Assembly: GCA_963735455.1 (NCBI GenBank)
Contig: CAVTKZ010000002.1
Coordinates: 682,001-746,000, forward strand
Source of the DNA: Palsa-1033 sp963735455
GTDB lineage: Bacteria; Chloroflexota; Limnocylindria; Limnocylindrales; CSP1-4
Reading direction: 5' to 3'
DNA: 64,000 bases
Part shown: positions 50,988-59,246 of the stretch, piece by piece
How positions within the stretch are numbered: position 1 is the first letter of the stretch
Layout of the letters: the number at the start of each line of letters is the position of its first letter
Made by a program: the position numbers and the translations under genes
Notes under the pieces: generated by a model
What the model saw: only the letters and a program-made list of their open reading frames with translations
Databases searched by the model: none
What the model was told of the DNA's origin: nothing

Positions 50988-51467
50988 TCAGGGGTTTCCC
51001 CCGCCGCCGCCGTCGCTGCCGTTGCCGCCATCGCCGGCCGCCGTCGTTAGGACCTGCCGGAGGGTGTCCCGGAACTTGCTGCCCCAGGGCCCCTGGCCGG
51101 CCAGGACATACGGCGACGGATCGATCGACTCGTACGTCTCGGGGTCGGTCACGAAGCTCAGCGCGCACTGCGAGACGCTGCTCGAGAGGCGCGACCAGGT
51201 GGCGGCGTCGGCGAAGATGTAGATGTGGATCCGGACCGGCGCGGCCTGGTCGAGGCCCGACGCGGTGAACCCGATCGCGGTCGATACGAGGCTGGAATCC
51301 TTGCAGCCGGCGTCGCCCGAGACCTGCTGGCTGACCGTGATCCCGGCGTCGCCCAGGAGCGACGCGATCGACGGGAAGTTGGCTGGACTGGGGGCCGGCA
51401 GGTCCCCGATCCGTGTCCCGCAACCGGCCAGGAGCAGCGCCAGCAGGCCGAGGACGAACCGGGACAT
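50988..51467 (-). CDS. Putative lipoprotein (159 aa)
   Basis: Lipoprotein signal FVLGLLALLLAGC with the lipobox Cys at residue 16. The mature part contains FPSIASLLGDAGITVSQQVS, two further Cys and a Gly/Asp-rich C-terminus (GGNGSDGGGGGNP). No family recognised. ATG 51467 lies 7 nt after TAGCCT. Confidence 0.7.
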   Translation of the reverse strand: MSRFVLGLLALLLAGCGTRIGDLPAPSPANFPSIASLLGDAGITVSQQVSGDAGCKDSSLVSTAIGFTASGLDQAAPVRIHIYIFADAATWSRLSSSVSQCALSFVTDPETYESIDPSPYVLAGQGPWGSKFRDTLRQVLTTAAGDGGNGSDGGGGGNP

Positions 51468-51480
51468 CGCCGGGAGGCTA
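51468..51480 (-). promoter_or_regulatory. Leaderless -10 element of the lipoprotein gene
   Basis: Minus-strand TAGCCT (51480-51475), 7 nt, then ATG 51467. Confidence 0.5.
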
Positions 51481-51604
51481 CCACCCGGCGACGCTGGCCG
51501 CCCCGGAGCGCCGGACGGCCGGGCGTGTCGTACGATGGGCGGGCCCAGGCGCTGAGTGACGGGCCGTCCGTCCAGCCCGTTCGCCGCGCCCAACCGAGGA
51601 ACCC

Positions 51605-52432
51605 GTGCCGGAAGTTCGACCGTTTCGCGCCCTCCGCTACGAATCGGAGGTGATCGGGGACCTCGCCGCCGTCGTCAGCCCGCCCTATGACGCCATCGGT
51701 CCGGGCGAGGCCGTCGACCTCCTGGCCCGCCACCCCAAGAATGCCGTCCGGCTCGACCTGCCCGTTGGCGAGCAGGGTGACGGCCCGGACGACCGCTACC
51801 GGCGCGCCGCGCGAACGTTTGCCGCCTGGCGCTCGGATGGCACGTTCCACAAGGACCCCCGGCCCTCCCTCTACGTCTACGAACAGGCCGAGCGAGCCGG
51901 CCTGGCCGGCGACGGGCACGTCAGGCGCGGCTTCTTCGGCCGGCTGCCCCTCGAGCCATTCGGCTCGGGTTCCGGGGTCGTCCCTCGCGACGCGCCCCTC
52001 TCGGCCCAGCGCGAGGATCGCTACAAGCTGCTCCGAGCCACCGGGGTCAACACCAGCCCGATCGTGTGCGTCTTCGACGACCCGGGCGGCGGCGCGAGCC
52101 GGATCCTGGCCGAGGTCGTCGGCCTGCGGGCGGACATCGACCTGACCGACCAGCACGGCACCCGCCACCGGGTCTGGGCCCTGGCGGCCGATGGCCCCCA
52201 GGCCCCGGCGGTCAGCGGGCTGCTCGCCGCGATCAGCTCCGCACCGGTCACGATCGCCGATGGCCAGGCCCGCTACGAATCGGCTCTCCGCTACCGTGAC
52301 GAGCGGCGGATGAGCCGCTCGTGCGAGGAGGACCCGGCCTTCGACTACATCCTCGCCCTGTTCGTCGCGGGGCCCGATGCGGCGACCACCCAGCCGCTGA
52401 CCGGCCTCGTCCTCAATCCCCACGAGTGGTAG
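51605..52432 (+). CDS. DUF1015 family protein, short form
   Basis: 275 residues beginning with the DUF1015 opening (EVRPFRALRYESEV, VVSPPYDAIGPGEA, HPKNAVRLDLP) and the later FFGRLPLEP and DAPLSAQREDRYKLLRATG. Known members run ~400 residues; here the C-terminal third is missing and the protein ends LNPHEW. Function unknown; the family often neighbours serine/pyridoxal metabolism genes. GTG 51605 is used. TACGAT near 51531 could be its -10. It is 4 bp from the next gene. Confidence 0.85.
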   Translation: MPEVRPFRALRYESEVIGDLAAVVSPPYDAIGPGEAVDLLARHPKNAVRLDLPVGEQGDGPDDRYRRAARTFAAWRSDGTFHKDPRPSLYVYEQAERAGLAGDGHVRRGFFGRLPLEPFGSGSGVVPRDAPLSAQREDRYKLLRATGVNTSPIVCVFDDPGGGASRILAEVVGLRADIDLTDQHGTRHRVWALAADGPQAPAVSGLLAAISSAPVTIADGQARYESALRYRDERRMSRSCEEDPAFDYILALFVAGPDAATTQPLTGLVLNPHEW

Positions 52433-52436
52433 ACCG

Positions 52437-53306
52437 ATGACCGAATCCCCAACCGGCGTCCGGCCGGTGCCCGCCAGCGTCCCCACCCGGCCGGTCCGCA
52501 AGGACGAGATCGAGCTGAGCGAGCGGGGCATCTACATCGAATCGTGGCTGCCCGAGCGACGCTCGCGCCGCCGGCCGCTCCTGTTCGTCCACGGCGAGCT
52601 GGCCGGCTCGTGGGTCTGGGAGCACCACCTCCAGTACTTCGCCGCCCGGGGCTGGGAGGGCCATGCCCTCAACCTGCGCAACCACTTCTGGTCGCAGACC
52701 GCCGACCCGACGACGCTGTCGTTCGAGACCTACACCGAGGACGTGGTCGAGGCGATCGAGCGGCTCGGCTCGAGCGTCGTCGTGGTCGGCCACGGGATGG
52801 GTGGCCTGCTCGCGCTCAAGGCGATCGAGCGCCAGCCGGTCGGCGGCCTGATCCTGCTGTCCTCCGAGCTGCCCCGCGAGCTCCGGCCGCCGGCCCATCC
52901 CCACGAGCTGCGCGAGATCCCCGAGGTCTACGGCCGCGACCTGCTCGGCTGGGAGACACTGCCCGAACGGCTCCAGCGCGACCACCGCGACCTGGCCCTG
53001 GCCGACATTCTGCGGATCCAGCACCTGCTCGGCCAGAAGCCGCACGAAGCCGGTGCCGCCCGCCGCCAGATGATCTCGGGCGTCCCGATCGAACGAGCCA
53101 GGCTGGGCACGATCCCCAAGCTGGTCATCGGGGCCGGCCTTGACCGCTACGTGCCCGAGGCCTCGAGCGAGCGCCTTGCGGAATGGCTGTCGGCCGACTA
53201 CGAGCCGTTCGGCGCCCACTCCCATTTCGGGCTGGTCCTGGGCGAGGCCAGCCACCTCCAGGTGGCCGAGACGATGCGCGCCTTCCTCGAGGCGAATCAC
53301 CTCTAG
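52437..53306 (+). CDS. Alpha/beta hydrolase lacking the nucleophile serine
   Basis: A 289-residue alpha/beta fold: LLFVHGELAGSWVWEHHLQY, ALNLRNHFWSQTADP, and the elbow VVVGHGMGGLLALKAIE, where the usual Ser of G-x-S-x-G is Gly. The acid region KLVIGAGLDRYVPEASSERL and a possible His (AHSHFGLVLGE) remain. It may therefore be non-hydrolytic (binding, lyase) or use another residue. ATG 52437 is 4 bp after the DUF1015 gene, so the two form an operon. It is followed by tRNA-Glu. Confidence 0.85.
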   Translation: MTESPTGVRPVPASVPTRPVRKDEIELSERGIYIESWLPERRSRRRPLLFVHGELAGSWVWEHHLQYFAARGWEGHALNLRNHFWSQTADPTTLSFETYTEDVVEAIERLGSSVVVVGHGMGGLLALKAIERQPVGGLILLSSELPRELRPPAHPHELREIPEVYGRDLLGWETLPERLQRDHRDLALADILRIQHLLGQKPHEAGAARRQMISGVPIERARLGTIPKLVIGAGLDRYVPEASSERLAEWLSADYEPFGAHSHFGLVLGEASHLQVAETMRAFLEANHL

Positions 53307-53360
53307 GCGCCCGCTGGTATCATTCCGGCCGGTCCGGCGCTCGACGCCATCGGCCGACCT

Positions 53361-53437
53361 GCCGCATTCGTCTAGAGGCCCAGGACACCGCCCTCTCAAG
53401 GCGGAGATCACCGGTTCGAATCCGGTATGCGGTACCA
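53361..53437 (+). tRNA. tRNA-Glu (anticodon CTC)
   Basis: A complete 77-nt cloverleaf. Acceptor GCCGCAT pairs with ATGCGGT (first pair G-U). The D arm includes TCTAGAGGCCCAGGA, the anticodon arm is CCGCC-CTCTCAA-GGCGG (CTC), the T arm is ACCGG-TTCGAAT-CCGGT, and CCA is encoded. Confidence 0.95.
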
Positions 53438-53494
53438 GCGCCCCGTTGGCCTGGACGGGAAGATCGCCGAGGGAACCTCCGTGACCGATCGCCG

Positions 53495-54591
53495 GTGCGT
53501 CGCCTGGTGATCCTCGCCGAGGGCCACTTCGGGCCTCATGACGGCAAGACGGCGATGGGCGTGATCCGCTACGGCCCGGACCCGGTCGTCGCCGTGATCG
53601 ACTCGACCAACACCGGCCGCAACGTCCAGGAGTGGCTGGGCAACCGGCCGCGCTTCGACATCCCGATCGTCGCCTCGCTGGCCGACGCGATGGCCCTCGG
53701 TCCCAGCCGGGGAGCCCCGACCGCGCTGCTGATCGGGATCGCGCCGACCGGTGGCAAGCTGCCCGCCGCCTGGCGCAAGGCGATCCTCGATGCGATCGCG
53801 GCGGCCTCGACATCCTGTCCGGCCTGCACACGTTGATCGGCGACGACCCCGAGTTCGCGGCAGCGGCCCGGGCGGCCGGCGTCGAGATCGTCGACTACCG
53901 CCGGCCGCCGAGTCGCGAGGAGACGGCCGTCGGGCGGGCCCACGGCCCGGGCAAGCACGTGATCCTGACCGTCGGGACCGACTGCGCGATCGGCAAGATG
54001 AGCGTCGCCCTCGAGCTGCGGCGGGCCGCCCGCGAGGCGGGCCTGGCCTCGGTCTTCGTGCCCACCGGCCAGACCGGAATGATGATCGACGGCTGGGGCG
54101 TCGCGGTCGATCGGGTGATCAGCGACTTCTCCAACGGGACCTGCGAGTGGCTGGTCGAGCAGGCCGAGTCGAAGGGCGACTGGATCATCGTCGAGGGCCA
54201 GGGCTCGCTCGACCACCCGGCCTACAGCGCCGTCACCCTGAGCCTGATCCACGGCAGCACGCCCCAGGCGATGGTCATGGTCCACAAGCCGGGCCTGCCC
54301 GAGCACGACTGGGACCACGTCCCGGACCGGACCTTCCCGCTCCAGCCGCTCAACGACTTCATCCGCCTCCACGAGCAGATGGCCGGGGTCGTCGCGCCGT
54401 CCAAGGTGGTCGCCGTCGCCCTGAACACGTCGCTCTACGGCGACGAGGCCGATGCCCGCCGGGTGATCGCCGAGACCGCCGCCGAGACCGGCCTGCCGGT
54501 CGACGATCCGGTCCGCTTCGGGCCGGAACGGCTGTGGGCCGCGATCCAGGCCGGGGTCGAGGCCCTCGAGCCGGCGCCTGCCCGGCGATGA
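53495..54591 (+). CDS. dgcN: DUF1611/DgcN-like P-loop protein, frameshifted
   Basis: DUF1611 family. The N-terminal domain has RRLVILAEGHFGPHDGKTAM and VAVIDSTNTGRNVQEWLG. The C-terminal P-loop domain has ILTVGTDCAIGKMSVALELR, FVPTGQTGMMIDGWGVAVDR, IIVEGQGSLDHPAYSAVTLS and LLHGSTP-type HGSTPQAMVMVHKPGLPEHD. The frame shifts near 53803 (net one base missing or two extra). Repaired length is ~365. DgcN acetylates D-glutamate in characterised cases; pairing with an epimerase supports an acidic-amino-acid or cell-wall peptide role. It overlaps dgcA by 4 bp (ATGA). Confidence 0.8.
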
Positions 54592-55651
54592 GCCTGGAGC
54601 TCACCAGCGAGGTCGATCCGGCTGCCCTATCGCGAGCCGTTCCGGATCGCCCGGGCCCACGGTGGCGAGGGGATGAGCTCGGTCGTCGTCGAGCTGCGCA
54701 ACCCGGCCTGGCCGGATCTCGTCGGCTACGGCGAGGGCTATCCCGACGCGTACTACGGCGAGACGCTCGAGACGATCGCGACCGTCCTGCCCCTCCTGCT
54801 CGCCTCGACCTCGGAAGAGGCCCTCGACCGGGCGGCCAGCGATCCGGGGGCCGGCCTCGCGGCGATCGACGAGGCGTTCGAGGCGGTGATCGCCCACCAC
54901 GGGGCCGCCAAGTGCGCCCTCGACACCGCGATCCATGACCTGGTCGGCAAGCGCCTCGGGCGGCCGCTGTACGACCTGCTCGGCCTGTCACCGGCGATCG
55001 GCCCGACCGACTTCACGGTCGGTATCGACGAGCCCGAGGTCGTCGCCGCCCGCGCCGCTCGCGCCGCCCGTTTCCCGGCGCTCAAGATCAAGGTCGGCGG
55101 GCCGTCGGACCTCGACACGCTCGAGGCGGTTCGGCGGGTCTTCGCCGGCCCGATCCGGGTCGACGCGAACACCGGCTGGACCCCCGAGCAGGGTGCCGGG
55201 CTGATTCCCGACCTCGTCCGGCTGGGCGTCGAGCTGATCGAGCAGCCCTTCCCGGCCCATCGCCTCGACCAGCTGCGCTGGCTCCAGGAACGCTCGGAGC
55301 TGCCCCTGGTGGCCGACGAGAGCGCGGTCACGATCCTCGACCTCGAGGGGCTGGTCGGCGTGGTCGATGGGGTCAACGTGAAGCTGGCCAAGTGCGGCGG
55401 CCCGGGGCCAGCCCGGCGAATGCTGGCCCGGGCCCGGGAGCTGGGCTTCAAGACGTTCCTCGGGCTGCATGGAGGAGACGTCGCTGGGGATCGCCGCGTC
55501 GGCCCACGTCGCGATCCTGGCCGACTGGATCGACCTCGACGGCTGCCTGCTGATCTCGGGCGACCCGTTCGAGGGCCTCGAGCTGGGTGCCGACTGTCGC
55601 TGGCGGCTGACCGAGACGCCCGGCCTGGGGATCCGTCGCCGGGCCGCCTGA
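54588..55651 (+). CDS. Enolase-superfamily dipeptide (L-Ala-D/L-Glu) epimerase, two frameshifts
   Basis: A muconate-lactonising-type barrel: capping domain RLPYREPFRIARAHGGEGMS, catalytic KxK in PALKIKVGG, metal ligands VDANTGWTP, LIEQPFPAH and LVADESAV, opposing Lys in VNVKLAKCGG, then CMEETSLGIAASAHVAILAD. The breaks near 54618 and 55468 each need one base removed. Repaired length ~354 is normal. It likely epimerises murein-derived dipeptides, coupled to the DUF1611 protein by ATGA overlap. Confidence 0.85.
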
Positions 55652-55708
55652 GCCAGGTCCGATCGCCCGCGGCGCCGGCCGACGATCCCGAGGGCCCGGC
55701 CCGGACGT

Positions 55709-55741
55709 TGTGGACAACTTGGTGGACGAGATCGTGGACAA
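55709..55741 (+). promoter_or_regulatory. Three DnaA-box-like repeats at 12-bp spacing
   Basis: TGTGGACAA (55709), GGTGGACGA (55721) and CGTGGACAA (55733) stand 12 bp apart in one orientation; the first is the exact complement of the high-GC DnaA box TTGTCCACA. They sit 30-62 bp upstream of a -10 candidate TATCAT (55771-55776). A role in DnaA-controlled expression is inferred. The 247-bp gap otherwise holds only the gene's leader. Confidence 0.45.
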
Positions 55742-55898
55742 ACCCCCTGCCCGCGATCCGGGGCGGCGCCTATCATGGCCTGAACGGGCTGGGACACCTT
55801 CGGGAGGAGGGTTCCCGGCACCCCGATTGCACGCGGCCAGACCGCCCGCATCCGCGGTCGAGCGCGCCCTGCAGACGCGAGAGGAGGAGGGTTCATCG

Positions 55899-56192
55899 TT
55901 GACTGATTCGCGCACGCCCACGGCGGCCGACCCGTCCGCCGAGGCGATCGATTTCGTCCGGTTCTGCTATCTGCGACGAAGGGTCGGATGGCCGGAGCTG
56001 TACGACGAGATGTGCGCTGTCGCGAGTCGCGGCCTGTACCACGGCTGGGGCCTGGCCGAGCTTTCGGAGCACGGGATCGGGTTCTCCCTCTTCGAGACAC
56101 CCGCTCTCGCCCGGGTCGCGGCGGACGTCGCCCGGGAGGAGTCCGAGCGACGATCGACGACCGCGATCCCGATACCCGCGGCGGCCCACTGA
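55899..56192 (+). CDS. Hypothetical soluble protein (97 aa)
   Basis: TTG 55899 follows GGAGGAGGG by 7-8 nt. An in-frame TTG 55827, with its own copy of GGAGGAGGGTTC 13 nt upstream, is an alternative start. The product is mainly helical and ordered: IDFVRFCYLRRRVGWPELYD, EMCAVASRGLYHGWGLAELS, EHGIGFSLFETPALARV. The aromatic- and Cys-containing core argues for a real small domain. No family recognised. Confidence 0.65.
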   Translation: MTDSRTPTAADPSAEAIDFVRFCYLRRRVGWPELYDEMCAVASRGLYHGWGLAELSEHGIGFSLFETPALARVAADVAREESERRSTTAIPIPAAAH

Positions 56193-56215
56193 CCGGGCCT
56201 CGGGAGCACATGACG

Positions 56216-56250
56216 CGACCCCTGTCGATGCGGCAGGGGTCGTTCGATTC
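56216..56250. terminator. Hairpin between convergent genes
   Basis: CGACCCCTG (56216-56224) and CAGGGGTCG (56234-56242) pair perfectly around 9 nt, followed by TTCGATTCC. It lies between the convergent genes ending at 56192 and 56283, so it may serve both. Confidence 0.6.
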
Positions 56251-56282
56251 CTGGCCCGGGCTTCGAACCCGCCCGCCCGGGG

Positions 56283-56510
56283 CTAGGCCCGGATCTGGCG
56301 GCGGGCCATCTCGCCTTCGATCTGGCGCTCGGCTTCGACGTAGCGGTCGATCTGGTCGCGGATCTCGTTCGCCTCGGGCGCGTACAGGTGGACCTGCTGC
56401 TGGAGGATGTAGCTGAGCCGGCGGCTGGTCATCCGGACGTGGTCGAGGTTCTTCATCAGGACGAGGGGATCCATCGCGGCGAGGTCCGCGGGGTGGTACA
56501 TCTGCTCCAT
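56283..56510 (-). CDS. Small helical hypothetical protein (75 aa)
   Basis: Product: MEQMYHPADLAAMDP start, then two helices with RMTSRRLSYILQQQVHLYAP and EIRDQIDRYVEAERQIEGEM. It looks like a small coiled-coil dimer. ATG 56510 is supported by the -10 box TAGAAT 6 nt upstream. Residue composition (low Pro, heptads) differs from random GC-shadow ORFs. Function unknown. Confidence 0.65.
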   Translation of the reverse strand: MEQMYHPADLAAMDPLVLMKNLDHVRMTSRRLSYILQQQVHLYAPEANEIRDQIDRYVEAERQIEGEMARRQIRA

Positions 56511-56522
56511 GGCCGCATTCTA
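56511..56522 (-). promoter_or_regulatory. Leaderless -10 element of the 75-aa gene
   Basis: Minus-strand TAGAAT (56522-56517), 6 nt, then ATG 56510. Confidence 0.6.
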
Positions 56523-56572
56523 GCCGGGCCCTCGGCCGCGGCGCCTCGCTCGCCGGAGCGCTCGGGCGGCGC

Positions 56573-58000
56573 TCAGACGGCGCGCAGCCGGCGCGGTGGC
56601 CAGTCCCAGTCGACCGGGGTCGCGGCCCCGCTCAGCGCCCGGCGCCGGCCGGCCTCGGTCGCGCCCAGGACCAGGATCCGGTCGAGCTTCGTCGCCCGGC
56701 CGGCCTCGTCGCCCCACAGCTTGGTCATCTTCCGGCCGGCGGCGACGTCGTCGAGGGCGACGCCCGCGAGCCGGTACCCGGCGGGCAGCGCCGCCTCGGC
56801 CCACACCCGCTCGGCGAGGCCAACCCCGCCGACCAGGTGGCGGCCTCGGTCGCGCTCGACGTCGCCGATCACGAGGACGACGACCGCGTCGTCGGCCAGC
56901 GCCGGGCGGAGCCCGTCGAGGACCTCGCGCATGAACTGCAGGTACGCCGTGCGATGGTGGGCGTCGTCGAGGGCCGCGTCGATCGCCGCGGGGTCCTCGC
57001 CCAGCAGCCACGCCCGCATCCAGTTGTAGTAGCCGTACTTCACCACCCGCAGGTACGGCGGCGAGGTCACGACCAGGCGGGCCCGGTCGGGCAGCGCCCG
57101 GGCTCGGAGGGCGGTTCGCGCCCGGACACCGGCATCGCGCGCGTCGCCCAGCAGGGCGATCCCGGTCGAGGCAGGCGGCGGCTGGCGATAGAGCCGGCCG
57201 AGCTTCTGGTCAAGGCAGGCGAAGACGTCACGCTCGGGTGAATGGAAGTCGGTCCGGGCGACGAAGTCGCGGACGTAGCCGCGGGCCATGCTGAACGTGT
57301 TGGGCATGACCTCCGAGAGATAGCTCGCCGACTTGCCGTGGAGGATCCCGGTCAGGCCCGCGGCCAGGAATCGGTCGACGCGATCGTCGAGGTTGAGCAC
57401 GGTCCGCACGAACAGCAGCTGGGCAAAGGTCCGGGGATGGAACGACAGGGCAACTTCGACCGGGACGGTCTCCACGCCGTCGGTCGCCGCAGCCGACGAG
57501 CCGGCCGCCGGAACGAGGACGCCACCAGGCCCGGGAGCCGCGAGCAGGCGCAGCGAGAGCGCCAGCCAGGCTGCGCCTTCGTTGGCCCAGCGCAGGCGGA
57601 GGCCGGTCAGCCGCGTTCGCGCCTCGGCCGGCGAGGCCGGCTCGACCTTGGCCGCCGTCAGCAGGAAGGCGAACGGATTCAGGTCGTTGCCGACCCCGAT
57701 CCGGCCCTCGGCGCAGGCCTGCAGGGCGGTCGTGCCCCGGCCGCTGAACGGGTCGAGGACGACGTCGCCCGGCCGCGACCAGCGGGCGATGAAGGCATGG
57801 GCGAGGGCCGCCGGGAAGCTCGCCAGGTACGAGCACATCGGGTGGAAGCTGTGGCCCCACAGACGCTGCTGGTCCTTCCACTCTGGGGCGATCGCCAGGC
57901 GGGGCAGCTCGGCCGGCAGCTCGAGAGCGAGCTGGGCGGCGGCGGACCCGCCCACCGGGAGGGTGATCGGCATGGCGCTGGCGCGTTGGGCGCGCGGCAC
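56573..58000 (-). CDS. Orphan DNA methyltransferase (beta-class, N4-C/N6-A type)
   Basis: 475 residues. SAM-binding motif I in VLDPFSGRGTTALQACAEGR and catalytic motif IV in RLVVTSPPYLRVVKYGYYNW; TSPPY is typical of N4-cytosine and some N6-adenine methylases. The two motifs are ~220 residues apart, separated by a region with MPNTFSMARGYVRDFVARTD, which may form the target-recognition part. An AP-rich low-complexity loop lies at ~165-180. No restriction enzyme is adjacent. GTG 58000 has GGAGGT 11 nt upstream; TACACT near 58055 may be the -10. Confidence 0.85.
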   Translation of the reverse strand: MPRAQRASAMPITLPVGGSAAAQLALELPAELPRLAIAPEWKDQQRLWGHSFHPMCSYLASFPAALAHAFIARWSRPGDVVLDPFSGRGTTALQACAEGRIGVGNDLNPFAFLLTAAKVEPASPAEARTRLTGLRLRWANEGAAWLALSLRLLAAPGPGGVLVPAAGSSAAATDGVETVPVEVALSFHPRTFAQLLFVRTVLNLDDRVDRFLAAGLTGILHGKSASYLSEVMPNTFSMARGYVRDFVARTDFHSPERDVFACLDQKLGRLYRQPPPASTGIALLGDARDAGVRARTALRARALPDRARLVVTSPPYLRVVKYGYYNWMRAWLLGEDPAAIDAALDDAHHRTAYLQFMREVLDGLRPALADDAVVVLVIGDVERDRGRHLVGGVGLAERVWAEAALPAGYRLAGVALDDVAAGRKMTKLWGDEAGRATKLDRILVLGATEAGRRRALSGAATPVDWDWPPRRLRAV

Positions 58001-58235
58001 GATTCGGGCGGACCTCCGCGACGTTCTCCCTGACCGGGAGCGACGGAGGCGGAGTGTAGCACGCCAATTCGGGCCCTCCGCGCACCCTACGTTCGGGCCA
58101 TCTCTAATCCGGAATGGACGTGCCTACACGAATAGCGGTCTAATGGGCCTACTCGACCATAGACTCGGCGCCCGCATCGTGCCACGATCGTCGCCCAGTG
58201 CCCTGGGCGGATGACGGCGTGAAGGGGGAGCAGGT

Positions 58236-59246
58236 TTGCGGCGCTTGGCCAGCCTCGTTGTCGCGATCGTTTTCGTCGTCGGCTGCAATGCACAGAATCC
58301 GAGCGCGGCGACCACCGCTCCACGCGTTGCGCCGGTTGCATCCGAGCCAACGGCGCCCGCTTCAGTCGGACCGAGCCTGGCCCCTGCCGGTCCGGCCACC
58401 GTACTGCCCGGCGAACCTGACCCGACCATTACGCCCGGAGTGGCCGATCCCGCAGTCACCCAGGCGAACATCGCGAAAACGATCTGCGTATCCGGCTACA
58501 CGACCAAGGTCCGACCGCCCGCGTCGTACACCGATGACCTCAAACGGCAGGGACTCGTCGCCTACAGATACTCCGACACCAACCTCGCTGACTACGAGGA
58601 AGACCACCTCATCAGCCTGGAAATCGGCGGAGCCCCGCGCGACCCGAAGAACCTCTGGCCCGAGCCGTACACAGTCAATCTTTCCGATGGGCGGCCAGTT
58701 GGAGCCCACGTCAAGGACCTCATCGAGAACAAGCTCCACATTCTGGTTTGTGCCCAGGAGATCACGCTCGCGGCAGCGCAGAACGAGGAAGCGTCCGACT
58801 GGATCACGGCTTGGTTCGCCCTGGACGGTCAGTCTCCGCCGCCGACAAGAGGTTCCGGTCAGCCCGCCCCAACCGCCACGCCGACCGATACGCCTGTACC
58901 GAGCGACACGCCCGTGCCAACAGACACGTCTGTGTCAACGGATACTCCAGCCCCTCCACCAATTCGCCTCGTGATCACGAGCCTCACCACCCCCATTCAC
59001 CGGGGCGCAACGGCAATGCTGGTGGCACGCACTGCGGCGCATGCCACGTGTTCGATCGATGTCGAGTACGCATCGGGTCCGTCAAGCGCGCAAGGGCTCG
59101 GAGATAAGACCGCCAACGGATCGGGCGTCGTGACTTGGTCGTGGAAGGTGGGAAGTAGGACGACATTTGGTGCCTGGCCCGTCACGGTCACTTGCAATGT
59201 CGGCGATAACTACAACTCGGTGGAGAAGGACCTGGTTGTCCATTGA
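58236..59246 (+). CDS. Lipoprotein with HNH-nuclease-like motif
   Basis: 336 residues. Lipoprotein signal LASLVVAIVFVVGC, a Pro/Ala linker, then an HNH-like core: YEEDHLISLEIGGAPRDPKN followed by LWPEPY, with ALDEHLxx-like VGAHVKDLIENKLHILVC. Next come a Thr/Pro tetrapeptide-like linker (TDTPVPSDTPVPTDTS) and a C-terminal beta domain with two Cys. The DH...GG...P-N-LWPEP pattern is that of a common secreted HNH-type family. TTG 58236 is 5 nt after GGGGGAGCAGG. The start of the K+ channel gene overlaps its stop. Surface nuclease activity is inferred. Confidence 0.8.
   Translation: MRRLASLVVAIVFVVGCNAQNPSAATTAPRVAPVASEPTAPASVGPSLAPAGPATVLPGEPDPTITPGVADPAVTQANIAKTICVSGYTTKVRPPASYTDDLKRQGLVAYRYSDTNLADYEEDHLISLEIGGAPRDPKNLWPEPYTVNLSDGRPVGAHVKDLIENKLHILVCAQEITLAAAQNEEASDWITAWFALDGQSPPPTRGSGQPAPTATPTDTPVPSDTPVPTDTSVSTDTPAPPPIRLVITSLTTPIHRGATAMLVARTAAHATCSIDVEYASGPSSAQGLGDKTANGSGVVTWSWKVGSRTTFGAWPVTVTCNVGDNYNSVEKDLVVH

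Noticed and set aside
53495..55651. Reading the DUF1611 and epimerase genes as pseudogenes
   Set aside because: All catalytic motifs survive across the breaks, and similar one-base breaks occur in unrelated genes of the same stretch, so error is more likely than decay.
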